A DNA stretch of 64,000 bases. It comes from Mongoliitalea lutea. Lineage in GTDB: Bacteria; Bacteroidota; Bacteroidia; Cytophagales; Cyclobacteriaceae. Shown here piece by piece: positions 1 through 6,600 of this stretch. The stretch lies in NCBI RefSeq assembly GCF_014652135.1, contig NZ_BMYF01000010.1, positions 1-64,000 on the forward strand, written 5' to 3'. Numbering within the stretch: the first letter of the stretch is position 1; the number at the start of each line of letters is the position of its first letter. The notes beneath the pieces are model-generated. The model saw only the letters and a list, made by a program, of their open reading frames with translations. It had not been told where the DNA came from and did not search any database. The position numbers and the translations under genes were made by a program.

Positions 1-155
1 CATGTGTAATTTATGTTGTCGTAAACACAAAGTACACAAAATAGGGTAGGTTTAAGCAATTGAATCTACCCTTATTTTAAAATCGTTTCTCGGACACTAG
101 TGATAATTTTTTAAAAATAAGGTACAGAGATTAAATAAGAAAAGAATAGGGATAA

Positions 156-513
156 GATAAACGTTTAATTTCGGGTTTGCTGAGCTATAGGAGATGTACT
201 GCCCCTTGAGGGCAGAGAAGGGGAGTGTGGTTTTCACCATGGGTTTGAGAGCCCATGGTTACTGTGGTGTTGCTCTTTCAGAGCAGGGTGACGTTTAGAA
301 CTGTAGATCTGTCCTTCGTAGATTCAACTAATCCGAAATGAACGGTTAGGGCCGTAGGCCTATGGTCTTCGTAGGAGGGAGTAATTCGTGAGAAAAGGCT
401 AGGAGCGTAGCCCTGAGGTCTTATGATTTTTGAAAAAGTAATGTTGAAAAATGGCTTATGGAAGCCTAGTTATTGGTTTTTGGTATATTATGTGGAATGA
501 TGAATATCAAACT
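156..513. repeat. Hairpin-rich ~360 bp repeat, copy 1 (full length)
   Basis: This is the first of five copies of one repeat (others near 1500, 2202, 6261 and 6961). It opens with the palindrome TAAACGTTTA and then carries a series of short inverted repeats: CTGCCC/GGGCAG (199-215), CCATGGG/CCCATGG (237-258), GCTCT/AGAGC, and GGCC and GGCT pairs further on. It has no convincing open reading frame. In the other four copies the right edge lies beside a 73-aa membrane protein gene; here the nearest gene to the right is a 44-aa gene about 190 bases away. Nothing else is visible in 1..155 or 514..573. Confidence 0.9.
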
Positions 514-573
514 GGTTATTGCAAGCATTTGCCCCTACTTGTATACAAGCGGATAATCATAAAGAAATAACAT

Positions 574-617
574 TGCAACAAAGATGAGTGAGCTTTACTA
601 GGGCTACTCATCTTTGA
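574..617 (-). terminator. Hairpin downstream of the first peptide operon
   Basis: CAAAGATGAGT pairs with ACTCATCTTTG around a short loop. It lies about 90 bases past the stop of the 44-aa gene at 704..838 and is flanked by T-rich sequence. It is the likely 3' end of the minus-strand transcript carrying precursor A. Confidence 0.5.
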
Positions 618-703
618 TTTTCAAATAAAACTGGGATTTTATTTTTAGATTGTTCCAGTTTTCGAACCAAATTAACCAATTATTATTCAAGGAAGAATTA
701 TGG

Positions 704-838
704 TTAGAGGTTTTGGTTTTTTGAAGCCCTGTATTTGATCGTGGCATAAGCCAAGTAGCATGATCCGCCGATAATCAACAAGGTAGAAATCAAGGAGCTA
801 AAGCTTTCAATATCTAGTAATTCAATTATGGTCCTCAT
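704..838 (-). CDS. 44-residue single-helix membrane protein next to precursor A
   Basis: A 45-codon minus-strand frame starts with ATG at 838, five bases after the stop codon of precursor A (844..1086). The product has an acidic N-terminus (MRTIIELLDIES), one hydrophobic segment at about residues 13-32, and a short basic tail (KYRASKNQNL). The tight spacing suggests co-transcription and translational coupling with the precursor. Small membrane proteins in this position are commonly immunity proteins or accessory peptides of bacteriocin operons; that role is inferred from position only. The duplicate cassette has a different 57-aa membrane protein in the same place (5427..5600). No family is recognised. 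Confidence 0.55.
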   Translation of the reverse strand: MRTIIELLDIESFSSLISTLLIIGGSCYLAYATIKYRASKNQNL

Positions 839-843
839 AAGAA

Positions 844-1086
844 CTATATTTTTTTTAGACAATGGTCGTCATACTTGTTTATCACTCCACTAACAACAGA
901 GGATGCAGCAAACCAAACCTTTGGGTTTGACCAGATACCGGGTGCCAAAAGTGCTGATGCACCTATTCCAACGGCAACACCTAAACCCAAAGCAACTACT
1001 GCTCCACATTTGGTTCCCCCACTCACCAGTCCCATTTTTTCAATACTTAACTCTTTCATAACAAATTTAGTTTTTTGGTTGAACAT
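844..1086 (-). CDS. Double-glycine leader peptide precursor A
   Basis: This 80-aa protein has an N-terminal leader of about 24 residues ending in the LVSGG double-glycine motif (leader core MKELSIEKMGLVSGG). Translation may start at M1 or M10. The predicted core is about 56 residues. It is rich in Gly, Ala and Val, with small-residue motifs like those of pore-forming class II bacteriocins, and has two cysteines, one just after the cleavage site and one near the C-terminus (DDHCLKKI). The GG motif is the cleavage site expected for the C39 peptidase domain of the transporter at 9260..11410. The leader is nearly identical to those at 5611..5847 and 3731..3910, while the cores differ completely. 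The bacteriocin role is inferred. Confidence 0.8.
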   Translation of the reverse strand: MFNQKTKFVMKELSIEKMGLVSGGTKCGAVVALGLGVAVGIGASALLAPGIWSNPKVWFAASSVVSGVINKYDDHCLKKI

Positions 1087-1139
1087 TTATTTAATTGTTA
1101 ATGAAATTTATTGCGGTATCGGTGAAATAATCTTTCACT

Positions 1140-1352
1140 CTAGGAAGAATTTTCGATAAAAATGTAACTTTTTTTGTCTTTGGAGTACGAAATATCCTTT
1201 CCAAGGCTTAATCGAAGGTCATCGATTATTAAATAGACCATTCTTTTGGAAACTCCTATGTTTCTAGCTAGGTCACCTGGCCCTCCTGTCTTCTTTTTTT
1301 CAATCAACTCTATCAAGAGTTTGGTCCGGTCGTAATACTTCAATCCTGCCAT
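1140..1352 (-). CDS. Small helix-turn-helix protein, copy A
   Basis: This 70-aa protein has an N-terminal helix (KYYDRTKLLIELIEKKKTG) and a helix-turn-helix at about residues 25-47 (DLARNIGVSKRMVYLIIDDL). It resembles the HTH domain found at the N-terminus of DeoR/WYL-type regulators but has no effector domain. It lies 53 bases upstream of precursor A in the same direction and 7 bases after an ABC-transporter remnant. A related 109-aa protein (8823..9152) lies beside the export genes. It probably regulates the peptide operons; that is inferred from position. The second copy (5852..6112) has a frameshifted tail and the third (3964..4174) is a pseudogene. Confidence 0.75.
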   Translation of the reverse strand: MAGLKYYDRTKLLIELIEKKKTGGPGDLARNIGVSKRMVYLIIDDLRLSLGKDISYSKDKKSYIFIENSS

Positions 1353-1359
1353 AGTTGTA

Positions 1360-1500
1360 TCAGTTTAGTGGTACTAAATGTTGATATGCTTTAGAAAATT
1401 GATTCTCTGATTGTAATAAATCGACAGCTGTTCCAAAAGCTTTTATTGGCCCATCTTCCAAAACCATCAAATGGTCCATCAAATGGGAGTTGTTATTATA
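1360..1500 (-). pseudogene. C-terminal remnant of an ABC transporter ATPase, copy A
   Basis: An open frame runs 1360..1542. Its last ~43 codons read like the end of an ABC ATPase domain: a histidine-loop-like NSHLMDHL, then the LMVLEDGPIKAFG strand-turn usual just after it, then a C-terminal helix ending HLVPLN. The preceding codons translate the hairpin repeat, so the frame is a fusion at the repeat boundary near 1500. Walker A, signature and Walker B are absent. The remnant is followed directly by the HTH gene, suggesting an ancestral exporter-HTH operon that lost most of the exporter. The exporter at 9260..11410 has a different C-terminus and is not the direct source. Confidence 0.55.
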
Positions 1501-1814
1501 CTGCCCCTTCAGGGCAGCGGAGGGGAGTGTGGTTTTCACCATGGGTTTGAGAACCCATGGTTACTGTTGTGTTGCTCTTTCAGAGCAGGTTGACGTTTAG
1601 AACTGTAGATCTGTACTTCTTAGATTCAACTAATCCGAAATGAACGGCTAGGGCCGTAGGCCTGTGGTCTTCCTAGGAGGAAATAATTCGTAAGAAAAGG
1701 CTAGGGGCGTAGCCCTGGGGACTTATAATTTCTGAAAAAGTGATTTTGAAAAATGGCTTATGGAAGCCTAGTTTTAGGTTTTTGGTATATAATTTCGAAT
1801 GGTGAATATCAAAC
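1500..1814. repeat. Hairpin-rich repeat, copy 2 (left end missing)
   Basis: It begins at the CTGCCC/GGGCAG hairpin. The first ~45 bases present in copies 1, 3 and 5, including TAAACGTTTA, are replaced by the ABC-transporter remnant. The right end lies 28 bases before the stop of the 73-aa gene at 1842..2063. Confidence 0.88.
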
Positions 1815-1841
1815 GACCTTTTCCAGAATCTTAGTAGGTTA

Positions 1842-2063
1842 TCATGAATCTCCTTTTTTTCCTATTTTATTCGTTGTGTTAACTGATACAAGGGACATAA
1901 TTGCCAATACAAAATAAATAAGCACGGCAATAGGCCTCGTTGTTTCAAAGGCTCCTAAAACTGCAAATTGATTACAGTTTGGACTAAAGAAGGCAATATC
2001 AATAGCAGCATAAGTCCAACATAAGAAGATAAAGAAGAAGAAAGCCATTATAATTTTTCTCAT
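1842..2063 (-). CDS. 73-residue two-helix membrane protein, copy 1
   Basis: Two hydrophobic segments (about residues 3-27 and 44-62) flank a short polar loop with SPNCNQF, and the tail is basic and polar. Four versions exist in the accessory region (also 2586..2807, 6601..6822, 7292..7513). The first three are almost identical and the fourth shares about half its residues. Each has a hairpin repeat directly downstream. The fourth directly follows two double-glycine precursor genes in the same direction, so an immunity role is a reasonable inference. No named family is recognised. Confidence 0.75.
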   Translation of the reverse strand: MRKIIMAFFFFIFLCWTYAAIDIAFFSPNCNQFAVLGAFETTRPIAVLIYFVLAIMSLVSVNTTNKIGKKGDS

Positions 2064-2201
2064 AAGATTTTTTTGTTAATGATTACAGTTTTGACAGATT
2101 TAAGGAAGCAATGTTGGTAAGTTCAATCCCATATAGTGTGTTTGAGTAAATCCTGATGAAAAATAATGGATAGGCCTCAATTTAGAAAAGAAGGTGGAAA
2201 A

Positions 2202-2560
2202 GATAAACGTTTAATTTCGGGTTTGCTGAGCTATAGGAGATGTACTGCCCCTTGAGGGCAGAGAAGGGGAGTGTGGTTTTCACCATGGGTTTAAGTACCC
2301 ATGGTTACTGTTGTGTTGCTCTTTCAGAGCAGGGTGACGTTTAGAACTGTAGATCTGTCCTTCGTAGATTCAACTAATCCGAAATGAACGGTTAGGGCCG
2401 TAGGCCTATGGTCTTCGTAGGAGGGGATAATTCGTGAGAAAAGGCTAGGGGCAAAGCCCTGAGGACTTATAATTTCTGAAAAAGTGATGTTGAAAAATGG
2501 CTTATGGAAGCCTAGTTGTAAGATTTTGGTATATAATTTCGAATGGTGAATATCAAACGA
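2202..2560. repeat. Hairpin-rich repeat, copy 3 (full length)
   Basis: This complete copy starts at GATAAACGTTTAATTT and ends about 27 bases before the stop of the 73-aa gene at 2586..2807. It matches copy 1 apart from scattered substitutions. Between the 73-aa gene 1 start (2063) and this copy there are about 138 bases of non-coding sequence, which recur at 6823..6960. Confidence 0.9.
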
Positions 2561-2585
2561 CGAATTCCGGAATCTAAGTAGGTTA

Positions 2586-2807
2586 TCATGAATCTCCTTT
2601 TTTTCCTATTTTATTCGTTGTGTTAACTGATACAAGGGACATAATCGCCAATACAAAATAAATAAGCACGGCGATAGGCCTCGATGTTTCAAAAGCTCCT
2701 AAAACTGCAAATTGATTACAGTTTGGACTAAAGAAGGCAATATCAATAGCAGCGTAAGTCCAACATAAGAAGATAAAGAAGAAGCAAGCCATTATAATTT
2801 TTCTCAT
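2586..2807 (-). CDS. 73-residue two-helix membrane protein, copy 2
   Basis: It is almost identical to the protein at 1842..2063, with two visible changes: F8 to C in the first helix and T42 to S in the loop. It has the same two-helix layout, SPNC loop and repeat copy immediately downstream. Its upstream flank differs from copies 1 and 3: instead of the conserved 138-base spacer it meets the 3' end of the 2922..3641 gene and its terminator. This suggests it was joined to a different neighbour during duplication. Confidence 0.75.
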   Translation of the reverse strand: MRKIIMACFFFIFLCWTYAAIDIAFFSPNCNQFAVLGAFETSRPIAVLIYFVLAIMSLVSVNTTNKIGKKGDS

Positions 2808-2883
2808 AAGATTTTTCTTTTGTTACTCTCCAAAAATAAAACCACCTATAAACCAATTTTTTCTCTCCCAAAAGCAAAAAATA

Positions 2884-2902
2884 TTAGTTTAATTTAAACT
2901 AA
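2884..2902 (-). terminator. Terminator of the 2922..3641 gene
   Basis: TTAGTTTAA and TTAAACTAA form a perfect inverted repeat with a one-base centre. On the minus strand it is followed by ATTTTTTG. It lies 20 bases after the stop codon of the secreted protein gene. Confidence 0.6.
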
Positions 2903-2921
2903 TCTATTAATTTTTTTTTAA

Positions 2922-3641
2922 TTATTTTATTTTTACAAAAACTCGTTTAACTTTTTCTTCCGTAATAGTTAATGAGTCTCCAGAGATTTGATAGGTTGAC
3001 TGCATGGTTTGACTAATTGATGGAATTTCTGTGTATAAAATAGCATGATCACTGGTGGACCAGTAAATAGAAGGTATATCTGAAAATTCAAATTTGTGCC
3101 CATGTTTTTTTGCTAAATCTCTAAAAACTCGCGATTCCGGTATGATTCTTCCATCATTAGTATATGTGAATTTGTAATTTTTAGAGGAATTGTCTAGCTC
3201 TTTATCAAGTATTCCTTCAAGCGTAAATGTTTGTTTTTCAACCCAAGTACCTATAAGACGTTCATCTTTTAAATGGTTGGATGATATGCTTTTACTATCA
3301 AAAGATGTTTTTCTAACTGGTTCAAAATATACATGATATGTCTTTTTTTCTAATTCAAACACTAAGGAAAGGAGTTCATCTTTTCTAGAAGCCACCACTT
3401 CGAGTTCTTCGCCACTGTCAAGGGGAAGACCAAACTTGATTTTATTTTCTGTTTTTTTTCCTATCATTATGATTGAATGATTTTTCCCAGATTGTATGGT
3501 AACCAAGTAATGATCTTTTTCTTTTTCGATTATGAGCATATTCTGCTCTCCAATTAAATCTCCCATGTAAACTCCCTCAAGCTTTTGACCATGAGAAATA
3601 GTGGAGGCGAACAGCAAAATCATTAAGATAAAATATCTCAT
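2922..3641 (-). CDS. Secreted protein of unknown function beside precursor C
   Basis: I chose the ATG at 3641 because it gives a typical signal peptide (MRYFILMILLFASTISHG, cleavage before QKLEG). The longer frame from 3740 would run into precursor C. The product is 239 aa, mostly beta-strand in appearance, with two similar-looking halves (GVYMGDL near residue 23 and LIGTWVE near residue 137) like the small lipocalin-type domains of Bacteroidota secreted proteins. No catalytic motif is visible. It lies 89 bases downstream of precursor C on the same strand, where the other two cassettes carry a small membrane protein, so it may be cargo or an immunity factor of that cassette. That is speculation. 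Confidence 0.65.
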   Translation of the reverse strand: MRYFILMILLFASTISHGQKLEGVYMGDLIGEQNMLIIEKEKDHYLVTIQSGKNHSIIMIGKKTENKIKFGLPLDSGEELEVVASRKDELLSLVFELEKKTYHVYFEPVRKTSFDSKSISSNHLKDERLIGTWVEKQTFTLEGILDKELDNSSKNYKFTYTNDGRIIPESRVFRDLAKKHGHKFEFSDIPSIYWSTSDHAILYTEIPSISQTMQSTYQISGDSLTITEEKVKRVFVKIK

Positions 3642-3730
3642 GTCGGTTTGGTTTGCAGATTTAATAGCGATAAAATTAATTTTATTGGATTTAGTTGATG
3701 CTCCGGTAATTTTTAACCGGAGCAGTTCAA

Positions 3731-3910
3731 CTACATACAATTATATAATTTATGTAGGTATAGTCCAGAAAGTAGTGAACTCTTACCAGCATAATATACA
3801 GAAAGTGATGCATAAAGCATCATATCCTCAATACTACAACCTCCATTCACGCACTCTAATTTTTCAAAATTTAGTTCTTTCATAACAAATTTAGTTTTTT
3901 GGTTGAACAT
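3731..3910 (-). CDS. Double-glycine leader peptide precursor C
   Basis: This 59-aa frame was read directly from the minus strand (ATG at 3910, TAG at 3731). Its first 13 residues, MFNQKTKFVMKEL, are identical to precursors A and B. The leader ends in CVNGG. The predicted core is about 35 residues with a Cys at position 1, a hydrophobic Tyr/Leu/Ser-rich middle and a Cys next to the C-terminal Met. This repeats the two-cysteine bracket of precursors A and B. It is the shortest of the three and may be a truncated allele, but the frame is intact. It is preceded by a decayed HTH copy in the position that HTH genes occupy in the other cassettes. Confidence 0.65.
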   Translation of the reverse strand: MFNQKTKFVMKELNFEKLECVNGGCSIEDMMLYASLSVYYAGKSSLLSGLYLHKLYNCM

Positions 3911-3963
3911 TTATTTAATTGATAATCAAATTTATTGCTGTATCGGTGAAATAATCTTTCACT

Positions 3964-4174
3964 CTAGGAAGAATTTTCGATAAAAATGTAACTTTTTTTG
4001 TCTTTGGAGTACGAAATATCCTTTCCAAGACTTAATCGAAGGTCATCGATTATTAAATAGACCATTCTTTTGGAAACTCCTATGTTTCTAGCTAGGTCAC
4101 CAGGCCCTCCTGTCTATTTTTTTTAATCAACTCAATAAAAGTATAGTCCGTTCGTAATACTTTAACCCTTCCAT
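3964..4174 (-). pseudogene. Decayed third copy of the small HTH gene
   Basis: The segment aligns with the HTH genes at 1140..1352 and 5852..6112 over their whole length, but two single-base deletions lie within about 30 bases (near 4118-4145). The reading frame starts MEGLKYYERT and stops after about 15 codons. It marks the third cassette, with precursor C next to it. A CATCATCT/AGATGATG hairpin lies just upstream at about 4171-4200. The stretch 4201..4328 holds no gene. Confidence 0.75.
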
Positions 4175-4315
4175 CATCTCATTGCCGCGATAAGATGATG
4201 TTGGTAAGTCATTAAACAGAAAATAATTATAGTTAAATCAAAATGGTCATACCCTTTTGAATGAAATGTTGTGCCGTGAGATGGTAATTATAAAAAACAT
4301 AAGTTTGAATATTTT

Positions 4316-5308
4316 TTAAATTAAAAAATCTGACTTTTCGGAATGTTGCACGTATGGATAAATTGCCGCAAAAATTAATCTGTTGAACAACTTTTCACCA
4401 AAAAACTTTCTATTGAGCTTATATACAAACTCATAGAGGTAATTCTGAAGATACTTTTCACTTACCATGTGATAGATTCCCAGCAGATTCCTTTTTAAGT
4501 TACTTATTGCCACATGGACCCAGTTAAGAGCTACTTTTGTAGAGTCTGGGGAGGACTTTATCTTGATGTGCTCTTCCACCAATCTTTCGAGGTTTACACA
4601 TGCAGTGTTTTCATTAGTAAACAGAACTGATTCTGTATCTATTGATTCTTCTACAAATTGTTCCACAGTTTCTTTGGTCACATCAGTTAGTACTTTCATT
4701 TAAAAAAAACCACAATGACGGCTCCTCTTACCTGTATTTGGATCCCCCAATGGCGTTGATTCTGAAGCGACTGCAACAATTGCCTGCTTTTGGCTCCCCT
4801 TACCTCGCTTCAGACGTTCCTGAACCTCCTTTCTTGTTGCTTTTTCCACATATGCCTCATCATATTCCACCATTCCTTTGGTTAGATACAGATCATCCCG
4901 CTTTCCCATTACACCTCTGATATTGTGCATGAGGTTGAACCCAGTCTCATACCTTTTAAGTCCCAACTGTCTCTGGAATTCTAGGCAGGAAAAGCCTTTC
5001 TTGGTGGCTGACATCAACAGAAAGGCGGTCAACCATGTCTGCAATGAAAGATTGCTCGATTCCATTACAATGCCTGCCTTAAGGGAAGTCCTCCTTTTAC
5101 ATATTCTGCACTAAAAAAACTTCTTTCCACTAAAGCAGTACTGTTTTGAGAAGCTTTTATAGGTTTTACAATAAATCCCGGTGTTCTCACGGTAGGTTTT
5201 CAAGAAATCCTCACTTGGGAAATAGTTTACAAATTCTAAGATGTTCATGCTTTTGTGTGTTTTTAGCCAAGAAATACCAATTAAACAAACTAATAAAATA
5301 ATTGACAC
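4316..5308 (-). pseudogene. ISXO2-like (IS1595 family) transposase, inactivated
   Basis: Three frame segments (5308-5114, 5110-4703, 4699-4316) lie in the same reading frame, separated by a TAG at 5111 and a TAA at 4700. Joined, they read as one ISXO2-like DDE transposase of about 330 residues. It has a degraded N-terminal zinc ribbon (only part of the Cys set remains, CRICKRRTSLKAG), then GFSCLEFQRQLGLKRYE, GKRDDLYL, KRGKGSQKQ, and near the C-terminus LNWVHVAISNLKRNLLG and YHMVSEKYLQNYLYEF, which are hallmark segments of the family. The two stops and lost cysteines make activity very unlikely. The frame leaves the element and ends 13 bases beyond the inverted repeat. Confidence 0.85.
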
Positions 5309-5356
5309 AAATTAACAAACTATATTTGGCTACGTGTATGATTCCGAAGAGTCAGA
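4329..5356 (-). mobile_element. Degenerate IS1595-family insertion sequence
   Basis: The ends form 26-bp imperfect inverted repeats (4329-4354 and 5331-5356) that match at 22 positions; both begin TCTGACT and contain TTCGGAAT and CACGTA. The flanks are TTAAAAAA (4321-4328) and TTAAAGAA (5357-5364), an 8-bp target duplication with one mismatch. Eight bases is the usual duplication length for this family. The length is about 1.03 kb. The element sits between the third cassette and the terminator of operon B. It is dead (two stops in the transposase) and old enough for its ends to have drifted. Confidence 0.8.
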
Positions 5357-5370
5357 TTAAAGAATAAAAT

Positions 5371-5401
5371 TCCCTTCCTGGCAATTGCTTACAAGGAAGG
5401 G
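5371..5401 (-). terminator. Terminator of peptide operon B
   Basis: CCCTTCC and GGAAGGG form a strong stem. On the minus strand it is followed by AATTTTATTCTTT. It lies about 25 bases past the stop of the 57-aa membrane protein gene. A second inverted repeat (AAGAAGTTTA/TAAACTTCTT, about 5410-5440) overlaps the gene end. Confidence 0.65.
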
Positions 5402-5426
5402 TAATGAAGAAGAAGTTTAAACTACA

Positions 5427-5600
5427 CTAAACTTCTTCTTTTTTTTTAAAATTTAAATAAACTAAAAGCATGGCTAATATTAAAAACAACAAAATTGATA
5501 GACCTGTTTTGCTAATGATGTTGTGCTCATTAGATAACCAAAAGTACGCTGCACTAATGCAAGTAACGATAAGGAAAATAATTGAAAACACTTTACCCAT
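5427..5600 (-). CDS. 57-residue two-helix membrane protein next to precursor B
   Basis: This minus-strand frame starts with ATG at 5600, ten bases after the stop of precursor B, and ends before a strong terminator. The product has a hydrophobic segment at residues 3-22, a polar loop (SNEHNIISKTG), a second hydrophobic segment at 33-50 and a charged tail (NFKKKEEV). The fixed position behind a bacteriocin-like precursor makes it a good immunity candidate by inference. It is unrelated in sequence to the 44-aa protein behind precursor A, as expected if each immunity protein matches its own peptide core. Confidence 0.6.
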   Translation of the reverse strand: MGKVFSIIFLIVTCISAAYFWLSNEHNIISKTGLSILLFLILAMLLVYLNFKKKEEV

Positions 5601-5610
5601 ATTATATCAT

Positions 5611-5847
5611 TTAGTTGCGTCCAGCAATGGTGTCAGCACAGCCATCTATTGCTATAGCTGTGCTTACAGCCCATATTCCATAACCTCCTGCAACAGCCCA
5701 TAATGGTCCTGTGGTATATGTAAGTGCTACAAAACCTAAAATCGATAACCCAACACCTACACAATCACGAATGCTACCACCACTCACCATCTCCATTTTT
5801 TCAAAATTTAGCTCTTTCATAACAAATTTAGTTTTTTGGTTGAACAT
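5611..5847 (-). CDS. Double-glycine leader peptide precursor B
   Basis: This 78-aa protein has the same MFNQKTKFVMKEL leader start as precursors A and C and a double-glycine end (EMVSGG). The core of about 54 residues is glycine- and alanine-rich and strongly hydrophobic (for example VGVGLSILGFVALTY). It has two cysteines bracketing the hydrophobic part (SIRDC near its start, DGCADTIAGRN near its end). It is the expected substrate of the C39-type exporter at 9260..11410. The leader-proximal DNA is duplicated from or into 844..1086, but the core-coding DNA is not, so leader and core have separate histories. Confidence 0.8.
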   Translation of the reverse strand: MFNQKTKFVMKELNFEKMEMVSGGSIRDCVGVGLSILGFVALTYTTGPLWAVAGGYGIWAVSTAIAIDGCADTIAGRN

Positions 5848-5851
5848 TTAT

Positions 5852-6112
5852 TTAATTGATAATTAAATTTATTACTGTATCGGTGAAATAATCTTTCACT
5901 CTAGGAAGAATTTTCGATAAAAATGTAACTTTTTTGTCTTTGGAGTAAGAAATATCCTTTCCAAGACTTAATCGAAGGTGATCGATAATTAAATAGACCA
6001 TTCTTTTGGGAACTCCTATGTTTCTAGCTAAATCACTTGGCCCTCCTGTCTTCTTTTTTTCAATCAGCTCAATCAAGAGTTTCGTGCGCTCATAATACTT
6101 CAGTCCTGCCAT
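5852..6112 (-). CDS. Small helix-turn-helix protein, copy B (altered C-terminus)
   Basis: Its first ~60 residues match copy A (1140..1352) with a few substitutions (SKRM to PKRM, IIDDL to IIDHL). A run of six T replaces seven T near 5930, shifting the frame after SKDKK. The protein therefore has a different, longer tail (86 instead of 70 aa), reads to within 5 bases of precursor B, and uses sequence that is non-coding in copy A. The HTH itself (about residues 25-47) is intact, so DNA binding may survive. The shift could be neutral decay or a homopolymer switch. Confidence 0.65.
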   Translation of the reverse strand: MAGLKYYERTKLLIELIEKKKTGGPSDLARNIGVPKRMVYLIIDHLRLSLGKDISYSKDKKVTFLSKILPRVKDYFTDTVINLIIN

Positions 6113-6119
6113 AGTTTTA

Positions 6120-6260
6120 TCAGTTTAATGGTACTAGATGTTGATATGCTTTAGAGAATTGATTCTCTGATTGTAGTAATAGCGAGGCTGTTCCATAAGC
6201 TTTTATTTGTCCATCTTCCGAGACCATCAAGTAGTCCATCAAATGGGAGTTGTTATTATA
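6120..6260 (-). pseudogene. C-terminal remnant of an ABC transporter ATPase, copy B
   Basis: This is the duplicate of the remnant at 1360..1500. It has the same fusion to the hairpin repeat (open frame to 6302) and the same C-terminal HLVPLN, with a few substitutions (LMDYLMVSEDGQIKAYG). It lies seven bases upstream of HTH copy B. It lacks every ATPase motif before the H-loop. Identical fusion points in both copies show that the truncation preceded the cassette duplication. Confidence 0.55.
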
Positions 6261-6576
6261 CTGCCCCTTCAGGGCAGGGGAGGGGAGTGTGGTTTTCACC
6301 ATGGGTTTGAGAACCCATGGTTACTGTTGTGTTGCTCTTTCAGAGCAGGGTGACGTTTAGAACTGTAGATCTGTACTTCGTAGATTCAACTAATCCGAAA
6401 TGAACGGTTAGTGCCGTAGGCTTGTGGTCTTCCTAGGAGGAAATAATTCGTGAGAAAAGGCTAGGGGCGTAGCCCTGACGTCGTATAATTTCTGAAAAAG
6501 TGATGTTGAAAAATGGCTTATGGAAGCCTAGTTGTAGGTTTTTGGTATATAATTGCGAATGATGAATATCAAACGG
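6261..6576. repeat. Hairpin-rich repeat, copy 4 (left end missing)
   Basis: It is truncated at the same point as copy 2 by the ABC remnant. The right end lies about 25 bases before the stop of the 73-aa gene at 6601..6822. Confidence 0.88.
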
Positions 6577-6600
6577 CGAATTTCGAAACTAGGTAGGGTA

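Larger units (their letters stand above)
1019..2434. repeat. Segmental duplication, left copy
   Basis: The segment matches 5780..7193 nearly base for base. It spans the leader part of the precursor, the HTH gene, the ABC remnant, a repeat copy, a 73-aa gene and the start of the next repeat. The offset is about 4760 bases throughout. Differences are scattered substitutions and a homopolymer length change. Confidence 0.85.

Noticed and set aside
875-1159. 94-aa plus-strand frame opposite precursor A
   Set aside because: It is the complement of precursor A and its upstream region. The minus strand shows a clear leader motif and a duplicate, while the plus frame has no protein-like pattern.
1360-1542. 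60-aa frame as an intact gene (also 6120..6302)
   Set aside because: Its first 15-20 codons are the hairpin repeat and the rest is the tail of an ABC ATPase. It is treated as a pseudogene fragment.
4266-4328. Outer end of the IS element further left than 4329
   Set aside because: The inverted repeat match stops at 4329, and the 8-bp target duplication immediately outside it fits better than any extended boundary.
5470-5703. 77-aa plus-strand frame
   Set aside because: It lies opposite the 57-aa membrane protein and precursor B, which have operon spacing, a terminator and a leader motif on the minus strand.
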